64,000 nucleotides of DNA from assembly GCF_017916275.1 (NCBI RefSeq), contig NZ_JAFMST010000001.1, positions 62,001 through 126,000 on the forward strand, given 5' to 3'. Position 1 is the first letter of the stretch. Every line of letters starts with the position of its first letter. Below the pieces are notes generated by a model. That model was not told the origin of the DNA. It saw only the letters and a list, made by a program, of their open reading frames with translations, and made no database searches. Below, piece by piece: positions 1 to 7,819 of the stretch. The stretch is from Rubellimicrobium arenae. Lineage in GTDB: Bacteria; Pseudomonadota; Alphaproteobacteria; Rhodobacterales; Rhodobacteraceae. The translations under genes and the position numbers were made by a program.

Positions 1-2
1 CG

Positions 3-122
3 ATCAGCGGCCTGGCTCCGGAAACGCAGCAGGACCTGCTGGCACGGGCGGTCAGCGAAGGTTGGGACCAGTCCAGGTTCGATGCGGCGCTGGATGCGCA
101 GGAGGCCAAGCGCCGCCCATAA
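3..122 (+). CDS. C-terminal fragment of an unrecognised protein (start lies outside the window)
   Basis: An open frame enters from the left edge and ends at a TAA at 120-122, giving the last 39 residues of a protein (ending DAQEAKRRP). The stretch is hydrophilic and alpha-helix-like, rich in Ala, Gln, Glu and Asp, with no motif I recognise. It sits 71 bases before a carbohydrate ABC importer on the same strand, so it could be the last gene of an upstream sugar catabolic unit; that is inference from position only. No function is assigned. The main support is that the frame runs unbroken from the edge with codon use like that of the neighbouring genes. Confidence 0.45.
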   Translation: MSGLAPETQQDLLARAVSEGWDQSRFDAALDAQEAKRRP

Positions 123-140
123 CGCAGGGACCAGGGGATC

Positions 141-157
141 CGCCAAGCCGTTTGGCG
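141..157 (+). promoter_or_regulatory. Short inverted repeat upstream of the sugar-binding protein gene
   Basis: CGCCAA (141-146) and TTGGCG (152-157) form a perfect 6-bp inverted repeat with a 5-base loop, between the preceding stop and the strong ribosome binding site GGGGAGGA of the next gene. It could be an operator half-site pair or a small hairpin. No promoter boxes are obvious. Low confidence. Confidence 0.3.
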
Positions 158-193
158 AAGACAACGGGCAACAATAAAGGGGAGGACTAACAA

Positions 194-1138
194 ATGAAAT
201 CCATGCTGAGATCGGTTGCGGCCGCGGCGGTCCTGACGATGGCTGCGCTGTCGGGCGCAGCCCATGCCGAAGGCGAGCAATTCGTCTGGATCAGCCACGG
301 GCCGGACAGCGACAGCTGGTTCAACGTGATCAAGAACGCCATCCAGATCACGAACGAACAACTTGGCGTCACGACCGAGTACCGCAATCCGCCGACCGGC
401 GACCTTGCCGACATGGCGAGGATCGTGCAGCAGGCCTCGGCCGCCGGCGTGGACGGCATCATCGTCACGATCGCGGATTTCGACGTGCTGAAAGGGCCGA
501 TCGAGGATGCCGTCGCCAAGGGCATCCCGGTCGTGACCGTGAACTCGGGCACGGTCGAGCAGAGCAAGGAACTTGGCGCGCTGCTGCACGTGGGCCAGCC
601 GGAGTACGAGGCGGGGCTGGGCGCGGGCGAGCGGGCCAAGGCTGAAGGCATCACGTCCTTCCTTTGCGTGAACCACTTCATCAGCAACCCGGTCTCGGTT
701 GAGCGGTGCCGCGGCTTTGCCGATGGGATCGGGGTGGAGCTGGGCAACCAGATGATCGACTCCGGGATCGACCCGTCGGAGGTGCAGAACAAGGTCATGG
801 CCTACCTGACCGCCAACCCGGACACGGGGGCGATCCTGACGCTTGGCCCAAATTCGGCCGAGCCGACGATCCGCGCCGTCAAGGAGCTTGGCCTCGACGG
901 CGAGATCTACTTCGGGACCTTTGACCTGTCGGCCGAGATTTCGGCGGCCATCAAGGACGGCACGATCGACTTCGCGATCGACCAGCAGCCCTTCCTTCAG
1001 GGATCGATCCCCATCGAGGTGCTGACGGCCTATGTCCGCTACGGCGTCGCGCCCGCGAACTCGATCTTCACCGGCCCCGGCTTCGTGACCAGCGAGAACA
1101 TCGAGATGGTGGAATCGCTCGCCGGCCAGTTCCGCTGA
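194..1138 (+). CDS. Periplasmic sugar-binding protein of a carbohydrate ABC importer (Peripla_BP_4 type)
   Basis: This 314-residue protein begins with a Sec signal peptide (basic start, Ala/Leu core, AHA-EG cleavage region near residue 25). The rest is a ribose-binding-protein-like fold: an N-terminal lobe starting FVWISHGPDSDSW, a middle segment VVTVNSGTVEQ, and a C-terminal lobe with LTLGPNSAEPTIRAVKELG typical of LacI/RbsB-like binding proteins. It would capture a sugar or polyol in the periplasm and deliver it to the permease encoded next. The start is supported by GGGGAGGA 9 bases upstream. It is the first gene of a three-gene importer and is followed by a perfect hairpin (1148-1174). 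The substrate cannot be read from sequence; fructose, ribose, xylose or inositol are all possible for the family. Confidence 0.9.
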   Translation: MKSMLRSVAAAAVLTMAALSGAAHAEGEQFVWISHGPDSDSWFNVIKNAIQITNEQLGVTTEYRNPPTGDLADMARIVQQASAAGVDGIIVTIADFDVLKGPIEDAVAKGIPVVTVNSGTVEQSKELGALLHVGQPEYEAGLGAGERAKAEGITSFLCVNHFISNPVSVERCRGFADGIGVELGNQMIDSGIDPSEVQNKVMAYLTANPDTGAILTLGPNSAEPTIRAVKELGLDGEIYFGTFDLSAEISAAIKDGTIDFAIDQQPFLQGSIPIEVLTAYVRYGVAPANSIFTGPGFVTSENIEMVESLAGQFR

Positions 1139-1147
1139 TCCGCCTGC

Positions 1148-1174
1148 GGCCGGGACGCTGTCCGCGTCCCGGCC
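1148..1174 (+). other. Intercistronic hairpin after the sugar-binding protein gene
   Basis: GGCCGGGACG (1148-1157) pairs perfectly with CGTCCCGGCC (1165-1174) across a 7-base loop. There is no run of T after it, so a partial terminator or a 3'-end stabilising structure is more likely than a full stop. In ABC importer operons such hairpins keep binding-protein mRNA more abundant than permease mRNA. Confidence 0.7.
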
Positions 1175-1199
1175 CATTCTGCCCTTTGAGGATAATCTC

Positions 1200-2318
1200 A
1201 TGACCGACGCAGCCAACGCTGCGCCCGACGAGCGCATCAAATCGGTCTCGCCCTTGCGGCGCGCCCTGATCCGGCCCGAGCTGGGGGGGATCTGCGGCAC
1301 CATTCTCGTCTTCATCCTTTTCGGTGCGATTGCCGGCAACTCCGGCATGTTCGCGGCCGAGGGAATCCTGAACTGGACCGTGGTGTCCGCGCAGTTCATG
1401 ATCATCGCCGTGGGCGCCTGTCTCCTGATGATCGCGGGCGAGTTCGATCTGTCGGTCGGATCGATGATCGGCTTTTCGGGCGCCGTGATGGCCATCCTGT
1501 CGGTGTATCTGGGCTGGCCGCTTTGGGCTGCGATCCTGTTCACCTTCGCGCTGTGCATGGCGATCGGTGCGCTGAACGGCTGGCTGGTCATCCGCACCGG
1601 GCTGCCCTCGTTCATCGTCACGCTGGCCTTCCTGTACGTCCTCCGTGGCCTGACCATCTGGGGGTCGGTCTACTTCACGCGCCAGACCATCATCAGCGGC
1701 GTGACCGAGCGGGCCGAGGGGGACTGGCTGGCTCCGGTCTTCGGGGGGAAGGTGCTGACCTCGTTCTTCCAGTGGATGGGAGAGAACGGCTGGATCGCCA
1801 CCTTCGCCCGAGGGAGCCGGGCGGGCCAGCCCGTCGTGGACGGCATCCCGATGCTGGTGGTCTGGGCCCTTGCGCTCGTGATCTTCGGGCACTGGCTCCT
1901 CACGCGCACCAAGTTCGGCAACTGGATCTTCGCGTCGGGCGGGGACGAGCAGGCTGCGCGCTACGTCGGCGTGCCGGTGAACCGGGTGAAGATCCTGATG
2001 TTCATGTTCTCGGCCTTCTGCGCGACGATCTTCGCCACCGCCCAAGTGATGGAGTTCGGTTCGGCTGCGGCGGATCGGGGCCTTCTGAAGGAGTTCGAGG
2101 CGATCATCTGCGTGGTGATCGGCGGCGCCCTCCTGACGGGCGGGTACGGCTCGGTCATCGGGGCGGCGCTGGGCGCGGTCATCTTCGGCGTCGTGCAGCA
2201 AGGGCTGTTCTTCGCCAACGCGGAAAGCTCGCTGTTCCGCGTCTTCCTGGGCGCGATCCTTCTGATCGCGGTGATCATGAACACCTACATCCGCCGCATC
2301 ATCACGGGGGAACGCTGA
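1200..2318 (+). CDS. Carbohydrate ABC importer permease (BPD_transp_2, RbsC/FrcC-like)
   Basis: This 372-residue integral membrane protein forms the channel of the importer. After a cytoplasmic tail of about 35 residues there are roughly ten hydrophobic segments. Family landmarks are visible: [34 protein letters not shown], and a glycine-rich [19 protein letters not shown] near the C terminus. An extra soluble stretch (about residues 160-200, with [16 protein letters not shown] at its end) interrupts the membrane region, as in some xylose or inositol permeases. The gene follows the binding protein by 61 bases, which contain the hairpin, and its stop shares one base with the ATG of the ATPase gene (TGATG), so the two are translationally coupled. 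Confidence 0.9.
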   Translation: MTDAANAAPDERIKSVSPLRRALIRPELGGICGTILVFILFGAIAGNSGMFAAEGILNWTVVSAQFMIIAVGACLLMIAGEFDLSVGSMIGFSGAVMAILSVYLGWPLWAAILFTFALCMAIGALNGWLVIRTGLPSFIVTLAFLYVLRGLTIWGSVYFTRQTIISGVTERAEGDWLAPVFGGKVLTSFFQWMGENGWIATFARGSRAGQPVVDGIPMLVVWALALVIFGHWLLTRTKFGNWIFASGGDEQAARYVGVPVNRVKILMFMFSAFCATIFATAQVMEFGSAAADRGLLKEFEAIICVVIGGALLTGGYGSVIGAALGAVIFGVVQQGLFFANAESSLFRVFLGAILLIAVIMNTYIRRIITGER

Positions 2319-3097
2319 TGGCCATGCCCATTGTCGAGATGCGCGACATCCGAAAGCACTTCGGTCATGTGATCGCACTCAACGGCGTTTCCTTCGACGT
2401 CCGCGCGGGCGAGTGCCATTGCCTTCTGGGGGACAACGGCGCGGGCAAGTCGACCTTCATCAAGACGATGTCCGGGGTCCACCGCCCGTCCTCCGGGGAA
2501 ATGCTGCTCGAGGGGACGCCTGTCTCCTTCGAAAGCCCGCGTGACGCGATGGCCGCCGGTATCGCCACGGTCTACCAGGACCTTGCGATGATCCCCCTCA
2601 TGAGCGTGAGCCGCAACTTCTGGATGGGGCGCGAGCCCGAGAAGGGCGTCTGGCCGTTGCGCACACTGGACCTCAGGAAGGCCGACGAGGTCACGATGGT
2701 CGAGATGAGGAAGATGGGGATCCAGCTGCGCGGCCCCGATCAGGCGGTCGGCACCCTTTCGGGCGGAGAGCGGCAGACCGTCGCCATCGCGCGGGCGGTC
2801 TACTTCGGGGCCCGCGTCCTGATCCTCGACGAGCCGACCTCTGCGCTGGGCGTACGACAGACGGCCAATGTGATCGGCACCATCGATCGGGTCCGCAAGC
2901 AGGGCATCGGCGTGGTCTTCATCACCCATAACGTGCGCCATGCGCTTGCTGTGGGGGACCGCTTCACCGTGCTCAACCGGGGCCAGACGCTTGGGACCGC
3001 AGTGCGCGGGGAGGTGGATGCCCCGACGCTGCAGGACATGATGGCGGGGGGGCATGAACTTGCCGACCTCGAGACGTCGCTGGGCGGAACGATCTGA
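2318..3097 (+). CDS. Carbohydrate ABC importer ATP-binding protein (FrcA-like)
   Basis: This 259-residue cytoplasmic ATPase powers the importer. It has Walker [10 protein letters not shown] (about residues 36-44), a Q-loop VYQDLAMIP, the signature [14 protein letters not shown], Walker [13 protein letters not shown] and the switch histidine in [10 protein letters not shown]. The single nucleotide-binding domain distinguishes it from the double-domain RbsA/XylG ATPases and matches the FrcA type, which pairs with a single permease gene as here. Its ATG overlaps the permease stop, so the start is well placed. Nothing in the motifs looks degenerate. Confidence 0.92.
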   Translation: MAMPIVEMRDIRKHFGHVIALNGVSFDVRAGECHCLLGDNGAGKSTFIKTMSGVHRPSSGEMLLEGTPVSFESPRDAMAAGIATVYQDLAMIPLMSVSRNFWMGREPEKGVWPLRTLDLRKADEVTMVEMRKMGIQLRGPDQAVGTLSGGERQTVAIARAVYFGARVLILDEPTSALGVRQTANVIGTIDRVRKQGIGVVFITHNVRHALAVGDRFTVLNRGQTLGTAVRGEVDAPTLQDMMAGGHELADLETSLGGTI

Positions 3098-3157
3098 TCC
3101 GCCTGCCGGCCCGCTCGCCCTGATCCGTCCTGCCGCAGCCGACGCGGGCGGACGACG

Positions 3158-4324
3158 TCAGAGCTTCGGCAGCCGTTCGGTCGGAAGCGTCCAGTCGACG
3201 AGCGGCGTATCCGGAGCCGCCAAGGCGTCCTTGAGGCAGCGGATCATCCTGAGCCTGTTGGAGCGGAAAGGCTGGACCTCGCGGGGGCCGTGGGTCCGGA
3301 GCCACTCCTTGACCCGGCCTGCGATGGGGTAAAGGTCCACGGAGTCCTCGGGAACGGCAGAGGCCAACCCAGACTCCAGGTCCTTGGGTTCGCTCGTGTA
3401 CAGGTCGGTTGCCGCGGCCTCGAGCGCGAACCGGTCGGCAAAGGCCAGCCCTGCGGCCAGCATGAGGTCGGGCACGGACATCTGCCGGACGATCCACTGC
3501 GTCACGTCCTCTCCGTCGACCAAGGCCGCCACGCGGACAGCTTGCGCGGGCGCGCCTGCCTGCCAGAGGATCTTGATGCGATCCCGGGCCTCCCGGTCGG
3601 GTGCGGCAAGGACAAGCAGCAGCGCGGACCGGCCTGACAGGGGATCGTCGGACAGGGCATGGCCGGTCAGGTGCGGCAGGACAGCCTGGGGCATGCCCAG
3701 GAGCACGGCGGCATGAAGCGCCTGCGCAGCCACGCCGGGGTCGGAGTCGTCCGCCGCCTCCAGGACCTGCGCGGCCACGTCCACTCGCCCCAACATCGCT
3801 GCCAAGCCAAGGGCGGCGGCCCGGAGCCGTGGTGATGCGGCGCCGATCAGGTCGCGAAGCCGGGCCTTGGGGTCGATGGCGAGCGCCAAGCAGGCTGCGA
3901 CGGCCAGTTCCAGAAACTCCGGGCTTCCCCGGCCGACCCAGCCAGGCAGCGCTTGGCGGACATGGACCGGGTCGGACCAGGCCACCGCTCCCAGGATGCC
4001 GTTCCGTGCGGGACCATCTCCGAAGCGCCGGAACAGATCCTCTTGCTGGGCCAGGCTCCCGTCCAGGATGGCGAGCCATGAGGCGACGAACACCTCGCCA
4101 CCCCCTCCGTAGAGCTCGAGGTTCTCGGACGCGATCCGGTGGGCACCCTCGGGGTCGAGCGTCAGGGCGGCAAGGTTCGCGCCGAGCCGCCGTTCCAGCG
4201 CCCGAGTGTGGTTCCGATCGATCGCGGGACTCTCCTGCTGGTCACGCCATTGGAGCCACAGGAACGAGGACTCCTCCACGTGCATGCGCAGGATGTGGGG
4301 ATAGGGTCGCAGGTCCCGGCGCAT
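3158..4324 (-). CDS. TIGR02270-family protein of the type VI accessory cassette (HEAT-like repeats)
   Basis: This 388-residue protein begins MRRDLRPYPHILRMHVEESSF, matching the family pattern in which a short I-L-x-x-H-x-E-E-x-x-F-L-W motif opens the protein. The rest is alanine- and leucine-rich helical repeat sequence (for example LRAAALGLAAMLGRVDVAAQVL and DDSDPGVAAQALHAAVLLG), like HEAT-type repeats. The family is regularly found in T6SS accessory islands; its biochemical role is not established to my knowledge. The start was chosen because its ATG overlaps the TGA of the upstream DUF3396 gene by one base (ATGA). It is the last gene of the cassette. It could be a structural adaptor or a second immunity-type protein. 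Confidence 0.75.
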   Translation of the reverse strand: MRRDLRPYPHILRMHVEESSFLWLQWRDQQESPAIDRNHTRALERRLGANLAALTLDPEGAHRIASENLELYGGGGEVFVASWLAILDGSLAQQEDLFRRFGDGPARNGILGAVAWSDPVHVRQALPGWVGRGSPEFLELAVAACLALAIDPKARLRDLIGAASPRLRAAALGLAAMLGRVDVAAQVLEAADDSDPGVAAQALHAAVLLGMPQAVLPHLTGHALSDDPLSGRSALLLVLAAPDREARDRIKILWQAGAPAQAVRVAALVDGEDVTQWIVRQMSVPDLMLAAGLAFADRFALEAAATDLYTSEPKDLESGLASAVPEDSVDLYPIAGRVKEWLRTHGPREVQPFRSNRLRMIRCLKDALAAPDTPLVDWTLPTERLPKL

Positions 4325-5229
4325 CAGAGCCCTTCGGGGAGCGTGAACCGCCGGAGCCAGTCCAGCGTCGTGGCCGGGTCCCATTTCGACCCGCGGAAGG
4401 TGGGATGCCGGGCGACCTGAAGCGGCAGCAGGGCCGCTGCGATCCGCCGATACGCCGAGAGATCCTCGAAACGGTTGCGGTCCCCGAGGATCGGAGCCTC
4501 GCCCGCCCGGAGCAGCACGCAGGTTCCGAGGTCCGTCGATCCCTCGGCCGCGTCCCGGGCCCGCCCAAGCGCCAGGCGCAACTCGGCCGTGGCGACCGGC
4601 CCGATGGCGGTCAGCCAGTTGACGCACTTGTAGCCCCGCTTCATGACCGAGGCGGTAAGCTCCACGTCCACGACCTCCGGCCCCCAGAAACGGCGCGACA
4701 GCGCGAAGATGCGGTCGGCCGAGGCGGCGTCATATCGATCGTTCGGGCGTCCCTGGAAGAAGAAGCCGCCATAGGCCGACAGGACCGGCAGCTGGGGCAG
4801 GAGCAGCTCGGCAAAGCGAAGAAGCTGCCCGGGCGGGAGGTCGGCCTCGAACTCGAAGCGGCAGAAGCTGGCATGGTCGGGCTCGGTGTACGGACGGTAG
4901 CCGTGATGCATGAAAAGGCGGGCGTCGCGCTCTGCCGCTTCCTGGAACCCATAGCCCCAGACGTCACCGCGGCGCAGGTCGGGGCGTTGCACTCGGTCGT
5001 GGTAGGCCTTGGCCTCGGGGGTCCAAGCCTTGAGGAATGCGTAATCGAGCGTGGCCTTGTAGATGCCGAAGCTGTCTCCGAAGACGCTCTCGTAGAGGTC
5101 GAACACGCGCTTGGCGGTTCGCGGGCCCGGCGGTTCCCCCAGGAACACGACGAGGTGGGTCTTCAGCTCCACGAGAAGTCCCGGCCCGTCACGGTCGGGC
5201 AGGGGGGTGTTGATGGGGGAGACGATCAT
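4324..5229 (-). CDS. DUF3396 (TsiV-type immunity) family protein
   Basis: This 301-residue protein fits the DUF3396 family, several members of which are immunity proteins against T6SS nuclease effectors. Supporting segments are LVELKTHLVVFLGEPPGPRTA near the start, the FCRFEFEADLPPG strand region, YGGFFFQGRPNDRYDAA in the middle and GYKCVNWLTAIGP in the C-terminal third. There is no signal peptide or membrane segment, so it should act in the cytoplasm. It lies 12 bases after the SMI1-like gene and overlaps the next gene by one base, consistent with co-expression beside the DUF4150 effector. Neutralising that effector is inference from position. Confidence 0.75.
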   Translation of the reverse strand: MIVSPINTPLPDRDGPGLLVELKTHLVVFLGEPPGPRTAKRVFDLYESVFGDSFGIYKATLDYAFLKAWTPEAKAYHDRVQRPDLRRGDVWGYGFQEAAERDARLFMHHGYRPYTEPDHASFCRFEFEADLPPGQLLRFAELLLPQLPVLSAYGGFFFQGRPNDRYDAASADRIFALSRRFWGPEVVDVELTASVMKRGYKCVNWLTAIGPVATAELRLALGRARDAAEGSTDLGTCVLLRAGEAPILGDRNRFEDLSAYRRIAAALLPLQVARHPTFRGSKWDPATTLDWLRRFTLPEGL

Positions 5230-5241
5230 GTCTCCCTCCGA

Positions 5242-5760
5242 TCAGTTATCGGGGAGAGCGTCGCGGTCGCGGCGTTCTTCGTCGAGGGTGGTCCTGAGGT
5301 TGCCCCGAAGCTCCTCGAGATACGCGCGGAACGTGTCGGCCGTCCTCGGAAAAAGATCGATCGTCACAGTGAGGACGCCCAGCTCGCCGTCGGACCGTGG
5401 GCGCGCGACGTCCAGGCTCATGAACTCCTGGGTGACACCGCCACCGATGATGATGTCGGTGGCCGTGGGAAAGGCTTCGACCGCCTCGTCGGTCGGCTCG
5501 AAGCGCCGGGCGACGATGTCCGCCACGGATCTGAGGCCGAAATCCTCCGCGAAGAGGTGCTCCACGCCATTGAACGAGGCCAGCGCCTCCCGAAGCGACG
5601 GCGGGGTCCCGAGGCCCTTGTCACGGAAATAGGCATCCAGCCGCGTCAGGTCCTCGGCCGAGGCCGGAGGGCCGGGCACCGGGTCGCTCAGGCCCGGATA
5701 GAAGGCGTGGACCGCGCTTTGCAACTCGATGATCTCGGCGATCAGGTCGGCTATGGGCAT
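5242..5760 (-). CDS. SMI1/KNR4 (SUKH)-like candidate immunity protein
   Basis: This 172-residue soluble protein has the SUKH layout: a short N-terminal helix, then PPASAEDLTRLDAYFRDKGL followed by PPSLREALASFNGVEHLF, which resembles the family pattern of a P-S-x-x-D-[IL] helix and a F-N-G turn. A beta-rich C-terminal half contains TDIIIGGGVTQEFMSLDVA and an acidic helix. SUKH proteins are the commonest immunity proteins of contact-dependent and T6SS nuclease toxins. The ATG at 5758-5760 lies inside the end of the effector gene (10-base overlap), the expected arrangement for an effector-immunity pair. The family assignment is moderate because the fold signature is weak at sequence level. Confidence 0.6.
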   Translation of the reverse strand: MPIADLIAEIIELQSAVHAFYPGLSDPVPGPPASAEDLTRLDAYFRDKGLGTPPSLREALASFNGVEHLFAEDFGLRSVADIVARRFEPTDEAVEAFPTATDIIIGGGVTQEFMSLDVARPRSDGELGVLTVTIDLFPRTADTFRAYLEELRGNLRTTLDEERRDRDALPDN

Positions 5761-6767
5761 TTGCAGTTCTCGTGGGGTTTCGCCAGGGGGGCCGGCTGGC
5801 CTGGCTTGGGCTTGAGATCCTTCTTGTCCATGCTGGGCCCGACCGTCTGGTTGACCCGGCTGTCGGCCCATCTCATGTTGGCCGAGGTGAGCGGCCCGCT
5901 CAAGCTCGCCGGATGCATGTGGTCCGGATTGAACGACGGGGTGCCGCTGCGCGCGGGCGGTTCGCCCTTCTTGCCTTCCGCGCTCTCCCGCCACGCCTTG
6001 TGGACGCAGTCGGCCTCCTCGGCCGGCGGCGCGGGCGGGCTGTAGAAGAAGGCCTTCACCTGAGGGCTGTCGGGCCCATGCGTTGCGACAGCCTGTTGGA
6101 ACTCCCGTGTGAAGTTGCGAAGGCTCGCGTCATAGGCCAGCCGTTGCCTGGTCCCCGCCGCGGCATGGCCCGGACTGTCGATGGCCTTCTTGGGCGCGGT
6201 GGATTCATTGTAGGCCTTGGCCATGCTGCAGACCTGGGCGGCCTGGCAGCTGTTCCATGGCCGTGACTTCTTGGAGGTCTTCTGCTTGCAGTCCGGCGCG
6301 ATCGGGACCTCGACGGGCTTGCCCTGCGCGGTGCCGGCGTCCGTCCCCATCATCGTGGCGCCGGTGTTGGGCGGCGTTCCCCCATCGGCGCAGTTGTTCA
6401 GCATCTGCTCGCCATGCAGATGGGGCGGCTTTCCCTCGATCTTCACGGTCAGGGAGCCGGGCGGGATGAACTTGGTTACCCCGTGGGCATTGGCCGAGAT
6501 CAGGCCCCCGCCGGTTCCCTTGCTCGCGATGTCGCCGATGCTCTTGAACGTCGCCTGGCCAATGGCGACGGTCGTCTTCTCGATCTTGACGGTCTGCGAA
6601 TAGCCCGAGGGCGACAGGTTCGACATCCCGGTGTTCGGCAGGGGGGTTGGCACGAACGGGGCTGGCGGGCCCGGCATCTTGCAGACGTTCGGGGTCGTGG
6701 CCTGGGATCTCGCGATGCAACCCTTGGTGACCGGACTCTTGGGGGGGTGGATCGAGACCGTCCGCAT
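5751..6767 (-). CDS. DUF4150/PAAR-like protein with C-terminal candidate toxin domain
   Basis: This 338-residue protein is the likely effector of the cassette. Residues about 1-140 match the DUF4150 (PAAR-like) domain: PPKSPVTKGCIARSQATTPN, TPLPNTGMSNLSPSGYSQTV, GDIASKGTGGGLISANAHGV and NCADGGTPPNTGATMMGTD. Such domains cap the T6SS spike. The C-terminal part carries several cysteines (NSCQAAQVC, final ENCKCP) and a FNPDHMHPASLSG motif followed by RWADSRVNQTVGPSM, which looks like a His-containing nuclease core of the HNH/His-Me-finger kind; that reading is inference. The ATG overlaps the TGA of the gene before it, and the 3' end overlaps the SUKH-like gene by 10 bases. Confidence 0.75.
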   Translation of the reverse strand: MRTVSIHPPKSPVTKGCIARSQATTPNVCKMPGPPAPFVPTPLPNTGMSNLSPSGYSQTVKIEKTTVAIGQATFKSIGDIASKGTGGGLISANAHGVTKFIPPGSLTVKIEGKPPHLHGEQMLNNCADGGTPPNTGATMMGTDAGTAQGKPVEVPIAPDCKQKTSKKSRPWNSCQAAQVCSMAKAYNESTAPKKAIDSPGHAAAGTRQRLAYDASLRNFTREFQQAVATHGPDSPQVKAFFYSPPAPPAEEADCVHKAWRESAEGKKGEPPARSGTPSFNPDHMHPASLSGPLTSANMRWADSRVNQTVGPSMDKKDLKPKPGQPAPLAKPHENCKCP

Positions 6768-7819
6768 CAGCCGCCCCTCTCCGTCGGGCCGACAAGGGCC
6801 ATGGCCCGCAGGCCGCTCTCCGAGCTGGCCGCGAGCAGGGTTCTCGGTTTCGGGTCCTGGCTGCCGTTCAGAAAGGCGAGCGCCACGAACAGCGGACCCG
6901 TGGCAGCCCCCATGTCCCCCCAGCCGGTGGCCGGCGCGAGATAGTCGGTGACGTTGTCGAACCGGCGCCCGTCCCGGATGGCCATGAAGCCCCACTCATC
7001 CGAGCGGTAGCGCTCGCCGTTCTGGTCTGAAACGATGGCGTTGATCCGGTCGCTGCCATGCAATGCACGGAGGATGTGCCCCAGGGCCTCGGACAGGCCG
7101 CGGCCAAGGCAGACGCCGTCCTCGGCCTTGATCGGGACCGGCTCGACGGCGCGGGAGACCGACAGCACGGGCATCCTTGCGGGGAATCCCATCGACCGGG
7201 CCAGGGCCTCGGACGTCGCCAGGCAGACCGCCGCCCCTTCGGCCGGAGCAAAGGCCGATCGTCCGGTCGCATTGAGAAGCTGCCGGTGCGCCTCCAGCCA
7301 GTCGATGGTGTCGGCATCGAAATAGGACTCCGCGCCCGCGATCAGGACCGCGTCGGTCTCGCCGCGCTGGATGGCGGCATGGGCGACCCCAAGAGCCTCA
7401 AGTCCGCCTGCATGGCCGGACGTGCGGATATGCACGCGGTCCGGCGCAAGGGGGCCGAGGTCGAGGCGTGCCAGGCCGTCGCGGAGCCGCCCTGCATCGG
7501 TGGCCGAGAACCCCGGACGAGGCTCGGGCAGGTTGAGGAGCAGGGGCAGCGCGAGCGGGCCGTTCACTCCGGCCGGAAGCGACATCCTCAGATCCCGGAA
7601 TGCGAGGTCCAGCAAGGCCGCCAGCCGCTCGGCCCCGCGGCTTGCCGGATTCAGGTCCGGGTCCCACCCGCCGACGATCCGGTCACCGTTGCCGTCCACC
7701 ATCTGCCTGTGCTCGCGGATGCCGCTCAGCCCCGCCCGGAGGGCCAGCCAGGACGATGGCGCGGAGGGGCCGAGTGGTGTTCGGGCTCCGACCGCCACCA
7801 CTGCCACCCTGCCAGTCAT
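6767..7819 (-). CDS. Beta-ketoacyl-synthase-fold protein of the T6SS cassette, catalytic cysteine absent
   Basis: This 350-residue protein has the thiolase-like layout of ketosynthases: an opening GRVAVVAVGARTPLG with a W-x-x-L-R-A-G-x-S segment, a central GETDAVLIAGAESYFDADT and a C-terminal ISDxNGE-like element (VSDQNGERYRSDEWGF) followed by GWGDMGAATGPLFVALA. At the place where a ketosynthase has its A-C-S nucleophile this protein reads TSGHAGGLEALGVA, so the cysteine is missing. It is therefore probably a binding or scaffold relative rather than a condensing enzyme. Proteins of this type recur between DUF2169 and DUF4150 genes in T6SS islands. It overlaps both neighbours by 3-4 bases, showing tight coupling. 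Confidence 0.7.
   Translation of the reverse strand: MTGRVAVVAVGARTPLGPSAPSSWLALRAGLSGIREHRQMVDGNGDRIVGGWDPDLNPASRGAERLAALLDLAFRDLRMSLPAGVNGPLALPLLLNLPEPRPGFSATDAGRLRDGLARLDLGPLAPDRVHIRTSGHAGGLEALGVAHAAIQRGETDAVLIAGAESYFDADTIDWLEAHRQLLNATGRSAFAPAEGAAVCLATSEALARSMGFPARMPVLSVSRAVEPVPIKAEDGVCLGRGLSEALGHILRALHGSDRINAIVSDQNGERYRSDEWGFMAIRDGRRFDNVTDYLAPATGWGDMGAATGPLFVALAFLNGSQDPKPRTLLAASSESGLRAMALVGPTERGG

Noticed and set aside
3601-6045. An 814-residue plus-strand frame over the T6SS cassette
   Set aside because: It is the antisense of three well-supported minus-strand genes and is rich in Arg, Gly and Pro with no motif, as expected for chance frames in GC-rich DNA.
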